From positions 62,001 to 126,000 of the forward strand of contig NZ_CAKTGT010000003.1 in assembly GCF_934561735.1 (NCBI RefSeq): a stretch of DNA of 64,000 nt, given 5' to 3'. Positions 1 through 8,844 of the stretch are shown one piece after another. The notes beneath the pieces were generated by a model. That model ran no database searches, was not told the origin of the DNA, and saw only the letters and a list, made by a program, of their open reading frames with translations. Made by a program: the position numbers and the translations under genes. The stretch comes from an uncultured Eubacterium sp. (lineage in GTDB: Bacteria; Bacillota; Clostridia; Oscillospirales; Acutalibacteraceae). The first letter of the stretch is position 1; each line of letters starts with the position of its first letter.

Positions 1-27
1 CACAAACAAGGCTTTAATACAAGAAAA

Positions 28-57
28 AGCACCCAAGTAAATCAATACTTGAGTGCT
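28..57 (-). terminator. Intrinsic terminator of the S10-spc-alpha operon
   Basis: Read on the minus strand just after the rplQ stop, two 12-nt arms pair around a 6-nt loop (one G-U pair) and are followed by five T residues. It closes the ribosomal-protein operon. Confidence 0.9.
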
Positions 58-70
58 GTATGCTTTTTAA

Positions 71-412
71 TTAAACAAGTTCAATAATGCACATTTCTGC
101 GGCATCGCCTCTGCGAGGACCTGTTTTAATTATACGAGTGTAACCACCGTTTTTATCTTCATACTTTGGAGCAATTTCATCAAAAAGCTTTTTAACAACA
201 TCTTCCTTAGTAACATAAGCAAGAGCCTGTCTTCTTGAGTGAAGTGTGTTCTCCTTGCCGAGAGTAATCATTCTGTCGGCCATAGCACGAACTTCTTTAG
301 CTCTAGTAACGGTTGTTTCAATTCTGCCGTTTTCAAGAAGATAAGTAACCAATCCTCTAAGCATAGCCTGTCTGTGGTCGGTAGGACGACCGAGTTTTCT
401 GCTACCTGGCAT
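71..412 (-). CDS. rplQ: 50S ribosomal protein L17
   Basis: 113 residues beginning MPGSRKLGRPTDHRQ, the family signature, and ending in the usual basic/hydrophobic tail. L17 is a large-subunit protein near the peptide exit tunnel. It is the last gene of the alpha operon, 14 nt after rpoA, with an AGGAGG-like site before its ATG, and is followed at once by an intrinsic terminator. The length is slightly shorter than the usual ~120 residues. Identification is secure from sequence and position. Confidence 0.97.
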   Translation of the reverse strand: MPGSRKLGRPTDHRQAMLRGLVTYLLENGRIETTVTRAKEVRAMADRMITLGKENTLHSRRQALAYVTKEDVVKKLFDEIAPKYEDKNGGYTRIIKTGPRRGDAAEMCIIELV

Positions 413-426
413 TGAAATTCCCTCCT

Positions 427-1383
427 TTAGTCTTCTTCCTTGCTAAGTTTGAAACCAAGAGAAGCAAGCTTACCGATTACTTCGTCAAGTGACTTACGAC
501 CAAGGTTTCTGACTTTCATCATATCGTCTTCAGATTTGCCAATCAAATCCCCTACTGTGTTGATTCCCGCTCTCTTCAAGCAGTTGAATGAACGAACAGA
601 AAGATCAAGTTCTTCAATAGTCATCTCAAGAACCTTTTCTTTTCCGTCATCGTCTTTTTCAACCATGATTTCTGCGTTGCCCATTTCTTCAGAAAGGTCA
701 ACAAAAAGGTTAAGATGTTCATTAAGAATCTTTGCAGCAAGCGAAACGGCTTCATCTGCAGGGATAGTTCCGTCAGTTTCAACATCAAGGATAAGTTTGT
801 CAAAATCAGTTTGTTGTCCTACACGAGTATTTTCTACTGTGTAATTAACCTTTAATACAGGTGTGTAGATAGAGTCAATGGCAATAGTGCCGATTGGGAG
901 TTCCATAATTTGCTTGTTTCTGTCGCAAGGAACATATCCTCTACCGTTATCCGCTGTGAGTTCCATAACAACATCAGCACCTTCATCAAGATAAGCAAGA
1001 TGAAGTTCCGGATTCAAGATTTCAACACTGTCGTCGTGTTCAATATCGGCAGCAGTGATTTCACCCTCACCCTTTGCGTTAATATAAAGGGTTTTAGGAT
1101 CTTCGTCATGAATCTTAAGAATTACATTTTTGAGGTTAAGAACAATTTCAGTTACATCCTCTTTTACATGAGGAATAGTTGAAAATTCGTGTTGTACACC
1201 GTCAATCTTTACAGAAGTAATAGCGTAACCCGGAAGCGATGAGAGAAGAACTCTTCTCATCGAGTTTCCGAGAGTTGTGCCGAAGCCTCTTTCAAGAGGT
1301 TCAACAACAAATCTGCCTACGCTTCTGCTTCCCTGAGTAGATAAATCTACTATTTCGATATTAGGCTTATCAATTTCAATCAT
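427..1383 (-). CDS. rpoA: DNA-directed RNA polymerase subunit alpha
   Basis: 318 residues with the standard two-domain layout. The N-terminal assembly domain (about 1-230) includes the GFGTTLGNSMRRVLLSS stretch at residues 34-50. An acidic linker is followed by the C-terminal domain (about 245-315), which contacts UP elements and activators and carries the LDLSVRSFNCLKRAGI motif. AGGAGG sits before the ATG. It lies between rpsD and rplQ, the usual alpha-operon order. Confidence 0.98.
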   Translation of the reverse strand: MIEIDKPNIEIVDLSTQGSRSVGRFVVEPLERGFGTTLGNSMRRVLLSSLPGYAITSVKIDGVQHEFSTIPHVKEDVTEIVLNLKNVILKIHDEDPKTLYINAKGEGEITAADIEHDDSVEILNPELHLAYLDEGADVVMELTADNGRGYVPCDRNKQIMELPIGTIAIDSIYTPVLKVNYTVENTRVGQQTDFDKLILDVETDGTIPADEAVSLAAKILNEHLNLFVDLSEEMGNAEIMVEKDDDGKEKVLEMTIEELDLSVRSFNCLKRAGINTVGDLIGKSEDDMMKVRNLGRKSLDEVIGKLASLGFKLSKEED

Positions 1384-1447
1384 CTAAAAGCCTCCTAAAA
1401 TATATAGCTTTGTTTTCGCTAAATAACAAACCAATATAATCAGCTTA

Positions 1448-2074
1448 TTATTTAGAGTAGAACTCAACGATTAAGTGCTCTTCAACAGGTGTTGCGATTT
1501 CTTCTCTTTCAGGGAGAGCAACAACCTTTGCTGTCATAGCCTGAGCGTCTGCATCAATCCACTTAGGAATTGTGCGAGAAGCATTTGATTCAACAAGAGC
1601 CTTAAACTCATCTGTTGACTTGCTTGTGTCCTTAACAGCAATTACGTCACCGGCTTTTACAAGGTATGACGGAATGTCTACCTTTGCACCGTTAACGGTG
1701 AAGTGAGCATGATTTACGAGCTGACGAGCCTGAGCTCTTGAGCTTGCAAAACCGGCTGTATATACGATATTGTCAAGACGGCTTTCGCAGAGTTGAAGAA
1801 GGTTTGTACCTGTAACGCCTTCTTTACGCTCAGCCATAAGGAAATACTTATGGAACTGACCTTCGCTTACGCCATAATATCTACGAGCAGACTGCTTTGC
1901 ACGAAGCTGCAAACCATATTCTGAAGTCTTTTTACGATTTTGACCATGTTGGCCCGGTGCATATGAGCGACGCTCCAATGCACATTTGCCTGTATAACAT
2001 CTGTCGCCCTTGAGGAAAAGCTTTTTTCCTTCACGACGGCAAAGCTTACAAGCAGGTCCTGTATATCTTGCCAT
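1448..2074 (-). CDS. rpsD: 30S ribosomal protein S4, zinc-binding form
   Basis: 208 residues. The start is the ATG at 2074 (MARYTGPACKLC) because GGAGGTTA lies just upstream; a longer frame to 2125 would run into rpsK. Cys9, Cys12, Cys26 and Cys31 form the zinc site of the C+ type of S4. A C-terminal S4 RNA-binding domain follows (SRLDNIVYTAGFASSRAQAR). S4 nucleates small-subunit assembly and in several bacteria represses its own operon; no target structure was identified here. Confidence 0.97.
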   Translation of the reverse strand: MARYTGPACKLCRREGKKLFLKGDRCYTGKCALERRSYAPGQHGQNRKKTSEYGLQLRAKQSARRYYGVSEGQFHKYFLMAERKEGVTGTNLLQLCESRLDNIVYTAGFASSRAQARQLVNHAHFTVNGAKVDIPSYLVKAGDVIAVKDTSKSTDEFKALVESNASRTIPKWIDADAQAMTAKVVALPEREEIATPVEEHLIVEFYSK

Positions 2075-2094
2075 ATCAAGTAACCTCCAATAAA

Positions 2095-2490
2095 TTATAC
2101 ACGACGTCTCTTTGGCGGACGACATCCGTTATGTGGGATAGGAGTAACATCTTTAATAAGACTTACATCGAGGCCTGCTGACTGAAGTGCTCTGATTGCT
2201 GCTTCACGACCTGCACCCGGACCCTTAACATAAACTTCAACAGTTTTCATACCATGCTCTGTTGCAATCTTAGCAGCTGTTTCTGCTGCTGTTTGAGCTG
2301 CAAACGGAGTTGATTTCTTTGAACCACGGAAACCCATTTCACCGGCTGATGCCCATGAAACTGCGTTGCCCTGTGTATCACTGATTGTTACGATAGTATT
2401 GTTGAAGGTTGACTGAATATGAGCAACACCACGCTCAATATTCTTCTTCTCGCGTCTTTTACGCGGTGAAGCTGTCTTTTTAGTAGCCAT
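2095..2490 (-). CDS. rpsK: 30S ribosomal protein S11
   Basis: 131 residues with the S11 core (GVAHIQSTFNNTIVTISD) and the conserved C-terminal TPIPHNGCRPPKRRRV. S11 sits on the small-subunit platform near the E site. It lies between rpsM and rpsD with a GGAGG site before the ATG. Standard length. Confidence 0.97.
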   Translation of the reverse strand: MATKKTASPRKRREKKNIERGVAHIQSTFNNTIVTISDTQGNAVSWASAGEMGFRGSKKSTPFAAQTAAETAAKIATEHGMKTVEVYVKGPGAGREAAIRALQSAGLDVSLIKDVTPIPHNGCRPPKRRRV

Positions 2491-2509
2491 ACTGAATATT
2501 CCTCCTACT

Positions 2510-2878
2510 TTACTTCTTCTTGTTTGCTACGGTTCTCTTTGGACCCTTGCGTGTTCTCGCATTGTTCTTAGAAGTCTGTCCTCTTACAGGAAGACCCTTG
2601 ATGTGGCGAGTTCCGCGGTAGCAACCGATTTCTTTAAGTCTCTTAATATCGAACGCAACTTTTCTTCTCAAGTCACCTTCAACATCAAGGTTATGAGTGA
2701 TGTAATCGCTAAGCTTCTTTACATCTTCTTCTGTTAAATCTCTGCAACGTGTGTCTGGATTAACGCCTGTTGCTTCGATGATCTTGTCTGAGGTTGTTTT
2801 GCCTATACCGTAAATATAGGTAAGACCGATTTCAACTCTCTTGTCATTAGGTAAGTCAACACCTGAAATACGTGCCAT
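2510..2878 (-). CDS. rpsM: 30S ribosomal protein S13
   Basis: 122 residues starting MARISGVDLPNDKRVEI and ending with the basic RGQTSKNNARTRKGP tail that contacts P-site tRNA. The helix-two-turn-helix region around residues 10-60 (YIYGIGKTTSDKI) is intact. It is preceded by rpmJ and followed by rpsK, as in other Firmicutes. Confidence 0.97.
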   Translation of the reverse strand: MARISGVDLPNDKRVEIGLTYIYGIGKTTSDKIIEATGVNPDTRCRDLTEEDVKKLSDYITHNLDVEGDLRRKVAFDIKRLKEIGCYRGTRHIKGLPVRGQTSKNNARTRKGPKRTVANKKK

Positions 2879-2910
2879 ACTACAGTTTACCTCCGATTAT
2901 TAGTTCAGGA

Positions 2911-3024
2911 TTAGCCCTGACGCTGTTTGTGCTTTGGATTTTCACAGATAACCATTACTTTTCCATTGCGCTTGATAACTTTGCATTTATCGCAAATTTT
3001 CTTTACAGAAGGTCTAACTTTCAT
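2911..3024 (-). CDS. rpmJ: 50S ribosomal protein L36, zinc-binding form
   Basis: 37 residues read from ATG at 3024 to TAA at 2911, beginning MKVRPSVKKICDKCKVIKR. Cys11, Cys14, Cys27 and His32 form the zinc site of the C+ form of L36. It lies between infA and rpsM with an AGGAGG site before the ATG. Its size keeps it out of many automatic annotations. Confidence 0.95.
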   Translation of the reverse strand: MKVRPSVKKICDKCKVIKRNGKVMVICENPKHKQRQG

Positions 3025-3043
3025 TTGAATATCCTCCTTAAAT

Positions 3044-3262
3044 TTACTTTGAACGCCAAATGATACGACCCTTTGTTAAGTCGTACGGTGACATTTCCAT
3101 TGTTACCTTATCACCGGGAAGGATGCGAATGTTGTTCATTCTGAGCTTTCCGCTGATATGGGCTGTAATAATGTGGTCGTTTTGTAACGCTACCTTGAAA
3201 GTTGTGTTAGGTAACAATTCAACCACAGTACCTTCAACTTCTATCATATCTGACTTAGACAT
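3044..3262 (-). CDS. infA: Translation initiation factor IF-1
   Basis: 72 residues forming one S1-type OB fold (MIEVEGTVVELLPNTTFKV ... RIIWRSK). IF-1 binds the ribosomal A site during initiation. Two ATGs are adjacent (3265 and 3262). The second is chosen because the GAGG lies 7 nt before it and it gives the normal 72-residue length. It lies between map and rpmJ. Confidence 0.95.
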   Translation of the reverse strand: MSKSDMIEVEGTVVELLPNTTFKVALQNDHIITAHISGKLRMNNIRILPGDKVTMEMSPYDLTKGRIIWRSK

Positions 3263-3354
3263 CATTTTACCTCGCTAATTAATTATTAGTATGATGTTGT
3301 TTCTATCTGGAATCACATTACGGCGTATTCGCCTGCAATTCAACTCGCCTATCG

Positions 3355-4104
3355 TTAAGCCCTTGTTAAGATTACCGGACCGTTTGATGTAATGGCAATG
3401 GTATGCTCAAAGTGAGCCGCCGGTTTGCCGTCACAGGTTTTTACAGTCCATCCGTCGGAGAGCTGTTTAACCTTATAGGTTCCCAGATTTATCATCGGTT
3501 CAATTGCCAATGTCATTCCGGGTGATAGTCGGATACCACGACCTGCGTGTCCGAAGTTCGGTACGCTTGGTTCTTCATGAAGTTTTGTGCCTACGCCGTG
3601 ACCGACAAAGTCACGAACTACACCGTATCCACGCTCTTCACAATATGATTGCACTGCGTGACCGATATCGCCGATTCTGTTGCCCGGAACAGCAGCCTCA
3701 ATTCCCTTATACAGAGATTCTCTGGTTGTGTCCACCAGCCGCTTTACCTCGGGAGAGCAAGTCCCGCAGATAAAAGTAGCAGCATTGTCGCCGTTATATC
3801 CGTGCTTTGCAGCACCCAAGTCGATAGAAACGATGTCGCCATCTTTTATAACTCTGTCTTTACTTGGGATACCGTGGATTACTTCATCATTTATAGATAT
3901 ACATGCGGTAGCAGGATATCCGCCATAGTTCAGGAAATTAGGGGTAGCCCCGCATTTCTTGATAAAATCATAAGCGATTTTATCAATCTCCCATGTTGTG
4001 ACACCGGGTTTAACGGCCTCACCTGCCACCTGTAATGCCTGAGCCGAAATTATACAAGCTTCTTTCATAAGCTCGAGTTCACGACTGCTTTTTAGCACTA
4101 TCAT
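3355..4104 (-). CDS. map: Methionine aminopeptidase, type I
   Basis: 249 residues starting at MIVLKSSRELELM; GGAGGATTAAC precedes this ATG, so an in-frame upstream ATG at 4125, inside adk, is rejected. The five metal ligands of the pita-bread fold are visible: Asp95, Asp106, His169, Glu202 and Glu233, with catalytic His78. It removes the N-terminal methionine from nascent proteins. The ATG lies 1 nt after the adk stop, implying coupled translation. Confidence 0.96.
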   Translation of the reverse strand: MIVLKSSRELELMKEACIISAQALQVAGEAVKPGVTTWEIDKIAYDFIKKCGATPNFLNYGGYPATACISINDEVIHGIPSKDRVIKDGDIVSIDLGAAKHGYNGDNAATFICGTCSPEVKRLVDTTRESLYKGIEAAVPGNRIGDIGHAVQSYCEERGYGVVRDFVGHGVGTKLHEEPSVPNFGHAGRGIRLSPGMTLAIEPMINLGTYKVKQLSDGWTVKTCDGKPAAHFEHTIAITSNGPVILTRA

Positions 4105-4105
4105 G

Positions 4106-4738
4106 TTAATCCTCCAATGCATCAAAAACGAGCTTTGTTGTATCAGCTACATCTTCCTGACCTTCAACAACCTTGAGCTTACCGAGATTCTCATAAAATC
4201 CCTTAAGCGGTTCTGTCATCTTGTGATATTCTACAAGACGGTCAAGAACAGTCTGAGGAGCATCGTCTTTACGCTGAATCAATTCTCCGCCGCAAGCATC
4301 GCAAATTCCGTCTACCTTTGGTTTTTTGTACTCAATATGGTAAGAATTTGCACATTTTGAGCAAACGCGGCGTCCGGACATTCTCTTTGTGATGGCTTCA
4401 TCAGGTACTTCGATATCAATAACCTTATCAATATCTACACCGCTGTCAAGCAAAGCCTGAGCCTGCGGAATTGTACGAGGAAATCCATCGAGAATAAATC
4501 CGTTTTTACAATCATCGTCATTAAGACGATCCTTGATAATTCCGATAACAACTTCATCAGGAACGAGCTGGCCGGCATCCATATAACTTTTTGCCTTAAG
4601 GCCCATCTCTGTGCCGTCCTTAACAGCGGCACGGAGAATGTTACCCGTTGAAATTGCAGGAATATTTAACTTTTCACAAATCTTTTCTGCCTGAGTACCT
4701 TTGCCGGCACCCGGAGCTCCTAAAAGAATAAGTTTCAT
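4106..4738 (-). CDS. adk: Adenylate kinase, zinc-lid type
   Basis: 210 residues. The P-loop GAPGAGKGT is at 7-15, the NMP-binding segment includes TGNILR, and FILDGFPRT is at 81-89. The lid carries Cys126, Cys129, Cys146 and Cys149, the structural zinc site typical of Gram-positive long-form enzymes. It converts AMP plus ATP to two ADP. It lies between secY and map, the conserved Firmicutes order. Confidence 0.97.
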   Translation of the reverse strand: MKLILLGAPGAGKGTQAEKICEKLNIPAISTGNILRAAVKDGTEMGLKAKSYMDAGQLVPDEVVIGIIKDRLNDDDCKNGFILDGFPRTIPQAQALLDSGVDIDKVIDIEVPDEAITKRMSGRRVCSKCANSYHIEYKKPKVDGICDACGGELIQRKDDAPQTVLDRLVEYHKMTEPLKGFYENLGKLKVVEGQEDVADTTKLVFDALED

Positions 4739-4755
4739 ATCATAAATCCTTTCGA

Positions 4756-6108
4756 TTAATCAAGGAAGCCTTTATAATGACGCATAACCATTTGTGACTC
4801 TAATTGACGAACTGTTTCAAGAGCTACACCAACCAAGATGATAAGTGATGTACCACCCATTGTGATTGACATACCGCCTGTGCTGTCTGAAGCACCCGAA
4901 AGCGGCTTGATTGCAGCATCGCAAACAAGAGAATAAATGATTGGGAACAACGCAACTACAGAAATCATCAAGGCACCGATAAGTGTAAGTCTTGAAATGA
5001 TTCTCAAAATGTAGTCTGATGTAGGTCTACCCGGACGAATACCCGGGATAACACCGTTGTTCTTACGAAGATTATTTGCCATTTCAATTGGGTTGTACTG
5101 AATTGTACTGTAGAAATAAGCAAAGAAAATAATCAAAATGAAGTACATTCCTGCATACCACCATGAATCACTCTGGAAAGCGTTAAAGAACTTTTCCCAG
5201 AAAGTGCCTTCATACTTACTGCTTGAAAGGAACATTTGAACAGTACCCGGAAGAGAAAGTATTGATGATGCAAAGATGATTGGAAGTACGCCTGACATAT
5301 TAACCTTGATAGGCATATGTGTGTTTTGACCGCCGTACATCTTTCTGCCTACAACACGCTTAGCGTACTGAATAGGAAGTCTTCTTTCAGCATTGTCGAG
5401 CAATACGATGTATGCAATCATCAAAACAAAGATTACGCATACTACAGGAACAAGAACTTTATATACGGTTCTGCCTGTTGAGATGTATTGGAACAACTGC
5501 TTGATAATTGTCGGGAAACGGGAAGCAATTCCGGCAAAAAGGATAATGGAAATACCGTTACCTATACCTTGAATTGAAATTTGTTCACCGAGCCACATAA
5601 TAACTGCTGTGCCTGCTGTAAGAACGGCAATAATAACAACTGCCTGGAATACAGCGTCAAAGCCTGTATATGCAACACCGCTTGCATCAGCTGCAAGCAA
5701 GCTGTTTGCACGAAGATAGAAGAAATATGCAAGAGATTGAAGCAAGCCGAGAGCGACTGTCAAAAATCTTGTGATTGCAGTAATTTTCTTTCTGCCTTCT
5801 TCGCCTTCCTTTTGGAGATTTTCCAAAGCAGGAATGGCTACAGCCAAAAGTTGAATAATGATTGATGAGTTGATGTACGGAGTGATTGACATAGCAAAGA
5901 TAGTTCCGTATGTGAAAGCACTACCTGTCATCAAACTCAAGTAAGTCATAATTGTGTTGCCTTTACCAACATCGATTTCATCAACGATATTTACGAACGG
6001 TACAGGAATAACCGAACCGATTCTGAAAATAAGAATGATAAAAGCAGTAAACAGAAGTTTTTTTCTGATTTCCGGAATTTTAAATGCATTAATGATGGTT
6101 TTAATCAT
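4756..6108 (-). CDS. secY: Protein translocase subunit SecY
   Basis: 450 residues with about ten membrane segments, starting MIKTIINAFKIPEIRKKLLF. The cytoplasmic TM8-TM9 loop region, with GVIPGIRPGRPT at about 350-361, is conserved. SecY is the channel of the general secretion pathway and works with SecA/SecE/SecG. The start codon abuts the rplO stop, so translation is probably coupled. Confidence 0.98.
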   Translation of the reverse strand: MIKTIINAFKIPEIRKKLLFTAFIILIFRIGSVIPVPFVNIVDEIDVGKGNTIMTYLSLMTGSAFTYGTIFAMSITPYINSSIIIQLLAVAIPALENLQKEGEEGRKKITAITRFLTVALGLLQSLAYFFYLRANSLLAADASGVAYTGFDAVFQAVVIIAVLTAGTAVIMWLGEQISIQGIGNGISIILFAGIASRFPTIIKQLFQYISTGRTVYKVLVPVVCVIFVLMIAYIVLLDNAERRLPIQYAKRVVGRKMYGGQNTHMPIKVNMSGVLPIIFASSILSLPGTVQMFLSSSKYEGTFWEKFFNAFQSDSWWYAGMYFILIIFFAYFYSTIQYNPIEMANNLRKNNGVIPGIRPGRPTSDYILRIISRLTLIGALMISVVALFPIIYSLVCDAAIKPLSGASDSTGGMSITMGGTSLIILVGVALETVRQLESQMVMRHYKGFLD

Positions 6109-6552
6109 TTACTGCACCTCCACCGTGCCACCAGCTGCTTCAATTTTTGCTTTTGCAGATTCGCTAATTGCGTCAACCTTTACAGTCAAAGACTTTGTGA
6201 TTTCGCCCTTACCGAGAACCTTGATTCCGTCAAGAGTCTTTTTGATAAGACCGCTTGCTACAAGGCTTTCTGCATCAACAGTTGCGCCTGCTTCAAATCT
6301 CTTTTCAAGGTCTGAAACATTTACTGTAGCGTATTCTGTTGCAAAGATGTTATTAAAACCTCTTTTAGGAACACGTCTTTGGAGTGGCATCTGACCGCCT
6401 TCAAAGCCCGGTCTTCTGCTGTAACCTGAACGTGCCTTTTGACCTTTGTGACCCTTACCGGCTGTCTTGCCCTGGCCTGAACCTGCGCCACGGCCGATTC
6501 TCTTAACAGCCTTCTTTGAGCCCTCTGCAGGAGAAAGTTCATGTAATTTCAT
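6109..6552 (-). CDS. rplO: 50S ribosomal protein L15
   Basis: 147 residues: MKLHELSPAEGSKKAVKRIG, then the glycine/basic-rich extended tail (GRGAGSGQGKTAGKGHKGQ) and a globular C-terminal half. It lies between rpmD and secY in the usual spc order, with GGGGAGG before the ATG. Confidence 0.97.
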   Translation of the reverse strand: MKLHELSPAEGSKKAVKRIGRGAGSGQGKTAGKGHKGQKARSGYSRRPGFEGGQMPLQRRVPKRGFNNIFATEYATVNVSDLEKRFEAGATVDAESLVASGLIKKTLDGIKVLGKGEITKSLTVKVDAISESAKAKIEAAGGTVEVQ

Positions 6553-6566
6553 TAGAGCACCTCCCC

Positions 6567-6737
6567 TTATTCTTCTACGATTGTTACAAGGTGGGAAATC
6601 TTCTTGATTTTACCTTGTGTTTGTGCGTTATCAGGTTGTTCTGTAACGTTACCGATCTTGCGTAGACCAAGTGAGTGAGCGGTAGCAATTTGATCTTTCT
6701 TGCAACCAATTAAGCTCTTTGTAAGCTTGATTTTCAT
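6567..6737 (-). CDS. rpmD: 50S ribosomal protein L30
   Basis: 56 residues read from ATG at 6737 to TAA at 6567. The protein begins MKIKLTKSLIGCKKDQIATA and contains HSLGLRKIG, the L30 signature (usually K/R-S-x-I-G ... LGLR). It lies between rpsE and rplO with a GGAGG site before the ATG. Short, but unambiguous in sequence and position. Confidence 0.94.
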   Translation of the reverse strand: MKIKLTKSLIGCKKDQIATAHSLGLRKIGNVTEQPDNAQTQGKIKKISHLVTIVEE

Positions 6738-6752
6738 AAATCAAATTCCTCC

Positions 6753-7256
6753 TTAACCTACTATTTCCTTAACGCTCTTGCCACGAACGGCTGCAACTTC
6801 CTCAGCAGTTCTGAGCTGGCTGAGACCATTGATTGTAGCTCTTACAACATTGCAAGGATTGTTTGAACGGATAGCCTTTGTACGAATGTCCTTGATACCA
6901 ACTGTTTCAACAACTGCACGAACAGGGCCACCTGCGATAACTCCGGTACCCTTTGGAGCCGGCATAAGGAGAACCTCGCCTGCGCCAAACTTACCTTTGA
7001 TTTCGTGAGGAATAGTTGTTCCTCTGAGTGAAACCTTAATTACATTCTTCTTTGCATCTTCGATACCCTTACGGATTGCATCAGGAACTTCGCCTGACTT
7101 ACCGATACCGAAGCCTACAAGTCCGTTACCGTCACCAACTACTACGAGAGCTGCGAACTTAAAAATTCTACCGCCCTTTACAGTCTTTGATACACGATTG
7201 ATAGTAACTACTCTTTCTTCAAGTTCCATTGAAGATACATCAATTTTATTGTTCAT
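6753..7256 (-). CDS. rpsE: 30S ribosomal protein S5
   Basis: 167 residues. The start is placed at MNNKIDVSSMELEERVV (7256) because GGGAGATTAATT precedes it and because the longer frame would enter rplR. It has the double-stranded-RNA-binding S5 domain (RVSKTVKGGRIFKFAALVVVG) and the C-terminal domain with NPCNVVRATINGL. S5 affects decoding accuracy. Confidence 0.96.
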   Translation of the reverse strand: MNNKIDVSSMELEERVVTINRVSKTVKGGRIFKFAALVVVGDGNGLVGFGIGKSGEVPDAIRKGIEDAKKNVIKVSLRGTTIPHEIKGKFGAGEVLLMPAPKGTGVIAGGPVRAVVETVGIKDIRTKAIRSNNPCNVVRATINGLSQLRTAEEVAAVRGKSVKEIVG

Positions 7257-7275
7257 AATAATTAATCTCCCTTCC

Positions 7276-7635
7276 TTAGAACTCAAGTCCGCCTTCACGA
7301 GCGCCTTCTGCAACAGCAGCTACACGACCGTGATATACGTAACCGCCACGATCGAATACACATTCCTTAATGCCCTTCTCTGTGGCTCTTTCTGCTAATT
7401 TTTTACCTACAGCCTTAGCTGCTTCAACGTTACCGCCGTATTGTGCAAAGTCTTTTTCAACTGTTGATGCCTGAGCAAGTGTTACGCCTGCTACATCATC
7501 GATAAGTTGAACATAGATGTTTGCAAGGGAGCGATATACGTTAAGTCTTGGACACTCAGCAGTACCGCTGATCTTACCGCGTACACGAACGTGACGCTTC
7601 TTTCTTGCGATGTTAGAATCTTGTCTTGAAACCAT
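7276..7635 (-). CDS. rplR: 50S ribosomal protein L18
   Basis: 119 residues with the basic N-terminus (RKKRHVRVRGKISG) followed by the 5S-rRNA-binding core (RLNVYRSLANIYVQLIDD) and FDRGGYVYHGRV near the C-terminus. It lies between rplF and rpsE. Standard length. Confidence 0.96.
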   Translation of the reverse strand: MVSRQDSNIARKKRHVRVRGKISGTAECPRLNVYRSLANIYVQLIDDVAGVTLAQASTVEKDFAQYGGNVEAAKAVGKKLAERATEKGIKECVFDRGGYVYHGRVAAVAEGAREGGLEF

Positions 7636-7653
7636 TGTAATTCACTCCTTCCT

Positions 7654-8196
7654 TTATTTCTTACCTGCTTTACCTTCTTTACGGCGAATATGCTCTTCAG
7701 CATATTTAATGCCCTTGCCCTTATATGGCTCCGGTGGTCTCTTTTCGCGAACCTGAGCTGCGAACTGACCGACTGCCTGCTTATCTGCACCGCTGATTAC
7801 GATAGCGTTTGCATTAGGGCATTCTACCTTAACTCCTTCAGGAGCTTCCATAATAACCTGGTGTGAGAAGCCGAGGTTCATTGTAAGAGTATTGCCTGAA
7901 GCTGATACTCTGTAACCAACACCGTTTACTTCAAGGTTCTTCTTGAAGCCTTCTGTTACACCTGATACCATATTTGCGATAAGTGCTCTGTACAAACCGT
8001 GCATAGCTCTGTGTTCCTTATCGTCTGATGGTCTTTGTAATGTAATCTCGCTGCCTTCGATTGTAACTGTGATGTCCTTGTTAACATCCTGAGTAAGAGT
8101 ACCGTTTGGTCCCTTAACGGTTACAGTGTTTTCTGCGTTTACTGATACTTCAACGCCGGCAGGAATTACGATTGGCTTTAAACCGATACGTGACAT
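7654..8196 (-). CDS. rplF: 50S ribosomal protein L6
   Basis: 180 residues beginning MSRIGLKPIVIPAGVEV, with two tandem L6 domains and the C-terminal RPPEPYKGKGIKYAEE motif that contacts 23S rRNA near the sarcin-ricin loop. It lies between rpsH and rplR with a GGAGG site. Confidence 0.97.
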   Translation of the reverse strand: MSRIGLKPIVIPAGVEVSVNAENTVTVKGPNGTLTQDVNKDITVTIEGSEITLQRPSDDKEHRAMHGLYRALIANMVSGVTEGFKKNLEVNGVGYRVSASGNTLTMNLGFSHQVIMEAPEGVKVECPNANAIVISGADKQAVGQFAAQVREKRPPEPYKGKGIKYAEEHIRRKEGKAGKK

Positions 8197-8211
8197 CCTA
8201 ACTGCACCTCC

Positions 8212-8610
8212 TTACCAAACAAATGCTAATACTTCGCCGCCAACGTTTTGCTTGCGAGCTTCTCTGTCTGTCATAATACCTTTTGATGTTGAAACGATTG
8301 CAATACCGAGTCCCTTCATTACCTTTGGCATATCCTCTACATTTGAGTAGATTCTAAGGCCCGGCTTTGAAACTCTGCGCAAGCCGGTGATAACCTGTGA
8401 TTTGTTTTCGCCGTACTTGAGTGTTACACGGATAACACCTTGCTTTTCGTCTTCGATTACTTTATATGATGCGATATAGCCTTCATCAAGAAGAATCTGA
8501 GCGATTGCCTTCTTCATATTTGATGCAGGAATATCTACTGTTTCGTGTTTTGCTGAGTTCGCGTTACGAATTCTTGTAAGCATATCAGCGATTGGGTCTG
8601 TAATATGCAT
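8212..8610 (-). CDS. rpsH: 30S ribosomal protein S8
   Basis: 132 residues, MHITDPIADMLTRIRNAN at the start and STSKGIMTDREARKQNVGGE near the end, both diagnostic. S8 binds the central domain of 16S rRNA and is the spc-operon repressor in Escherichia coli; whether it acts so here is unknown. It lies between rpsN and rplF. Confidence 0.97.
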   Translation of the reverse strand: MHITDPIADMLTRIRNANSAKHETVDIPASNMKKAIAQILLDEGYIASYKVIEDEKQGVIRVTLKYGENKSQVITGLRRVSKPGLRIYSNVEDMPKVMKGLGIAIVSTSKGIMTDREARKQNVGGEVLAFVW

Positions 8611-8646
8611 TGATATTTCCTCCTTATAAATTTAGCAATTCTCGAT

Positions 8647-8832
8647 TTACCAAGATGATTTCTTAACTCCGGGAATCTCACCCTTGTGAGCAAGTTCTCT
8701 GAAGCAAATACGGCATATACCGTACTTACGAAGGTAAGCATGAGGTCTACCGCAGATCTTGCATCTGTTGTATTCTCTTGTTGAATACTTTGCAGGCTTT
8801 TGCTGCTTAACTTTCATTGATGTCTTTGCCAC
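8647..8832 (-). CDS. rpsN: 30S ribosomal protein S14, type Z
   Basis: 61 residues, the short zinc-binding form of S14. Cys24, Cys27, Cys40 and Cys43 make the zinc site. The C-terminus is the conserved GEIPGVKKSSW. It lies between rplE and rpsH, as in Bacillus, where this zinc form is called RpsNA/RpsZ. No zinc-free paralogue is in this window. Confidence 0.96.
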   Translation of the reverse strand: MAKTSMKVKQQKPAKYSTREYNRCKICGRPHAYLRKYGICRICFRELAHKGEIPGVKKSSW

Positions 8833-8844
8833 GATAATCCCTCC

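Noticed and set aside
440..844. Long frames antisense to ribosomal protein genes and rpoA
   Set aside because: They are shadows of strongly biased codon use in the genuine genes, without ribosome sites or known domains.
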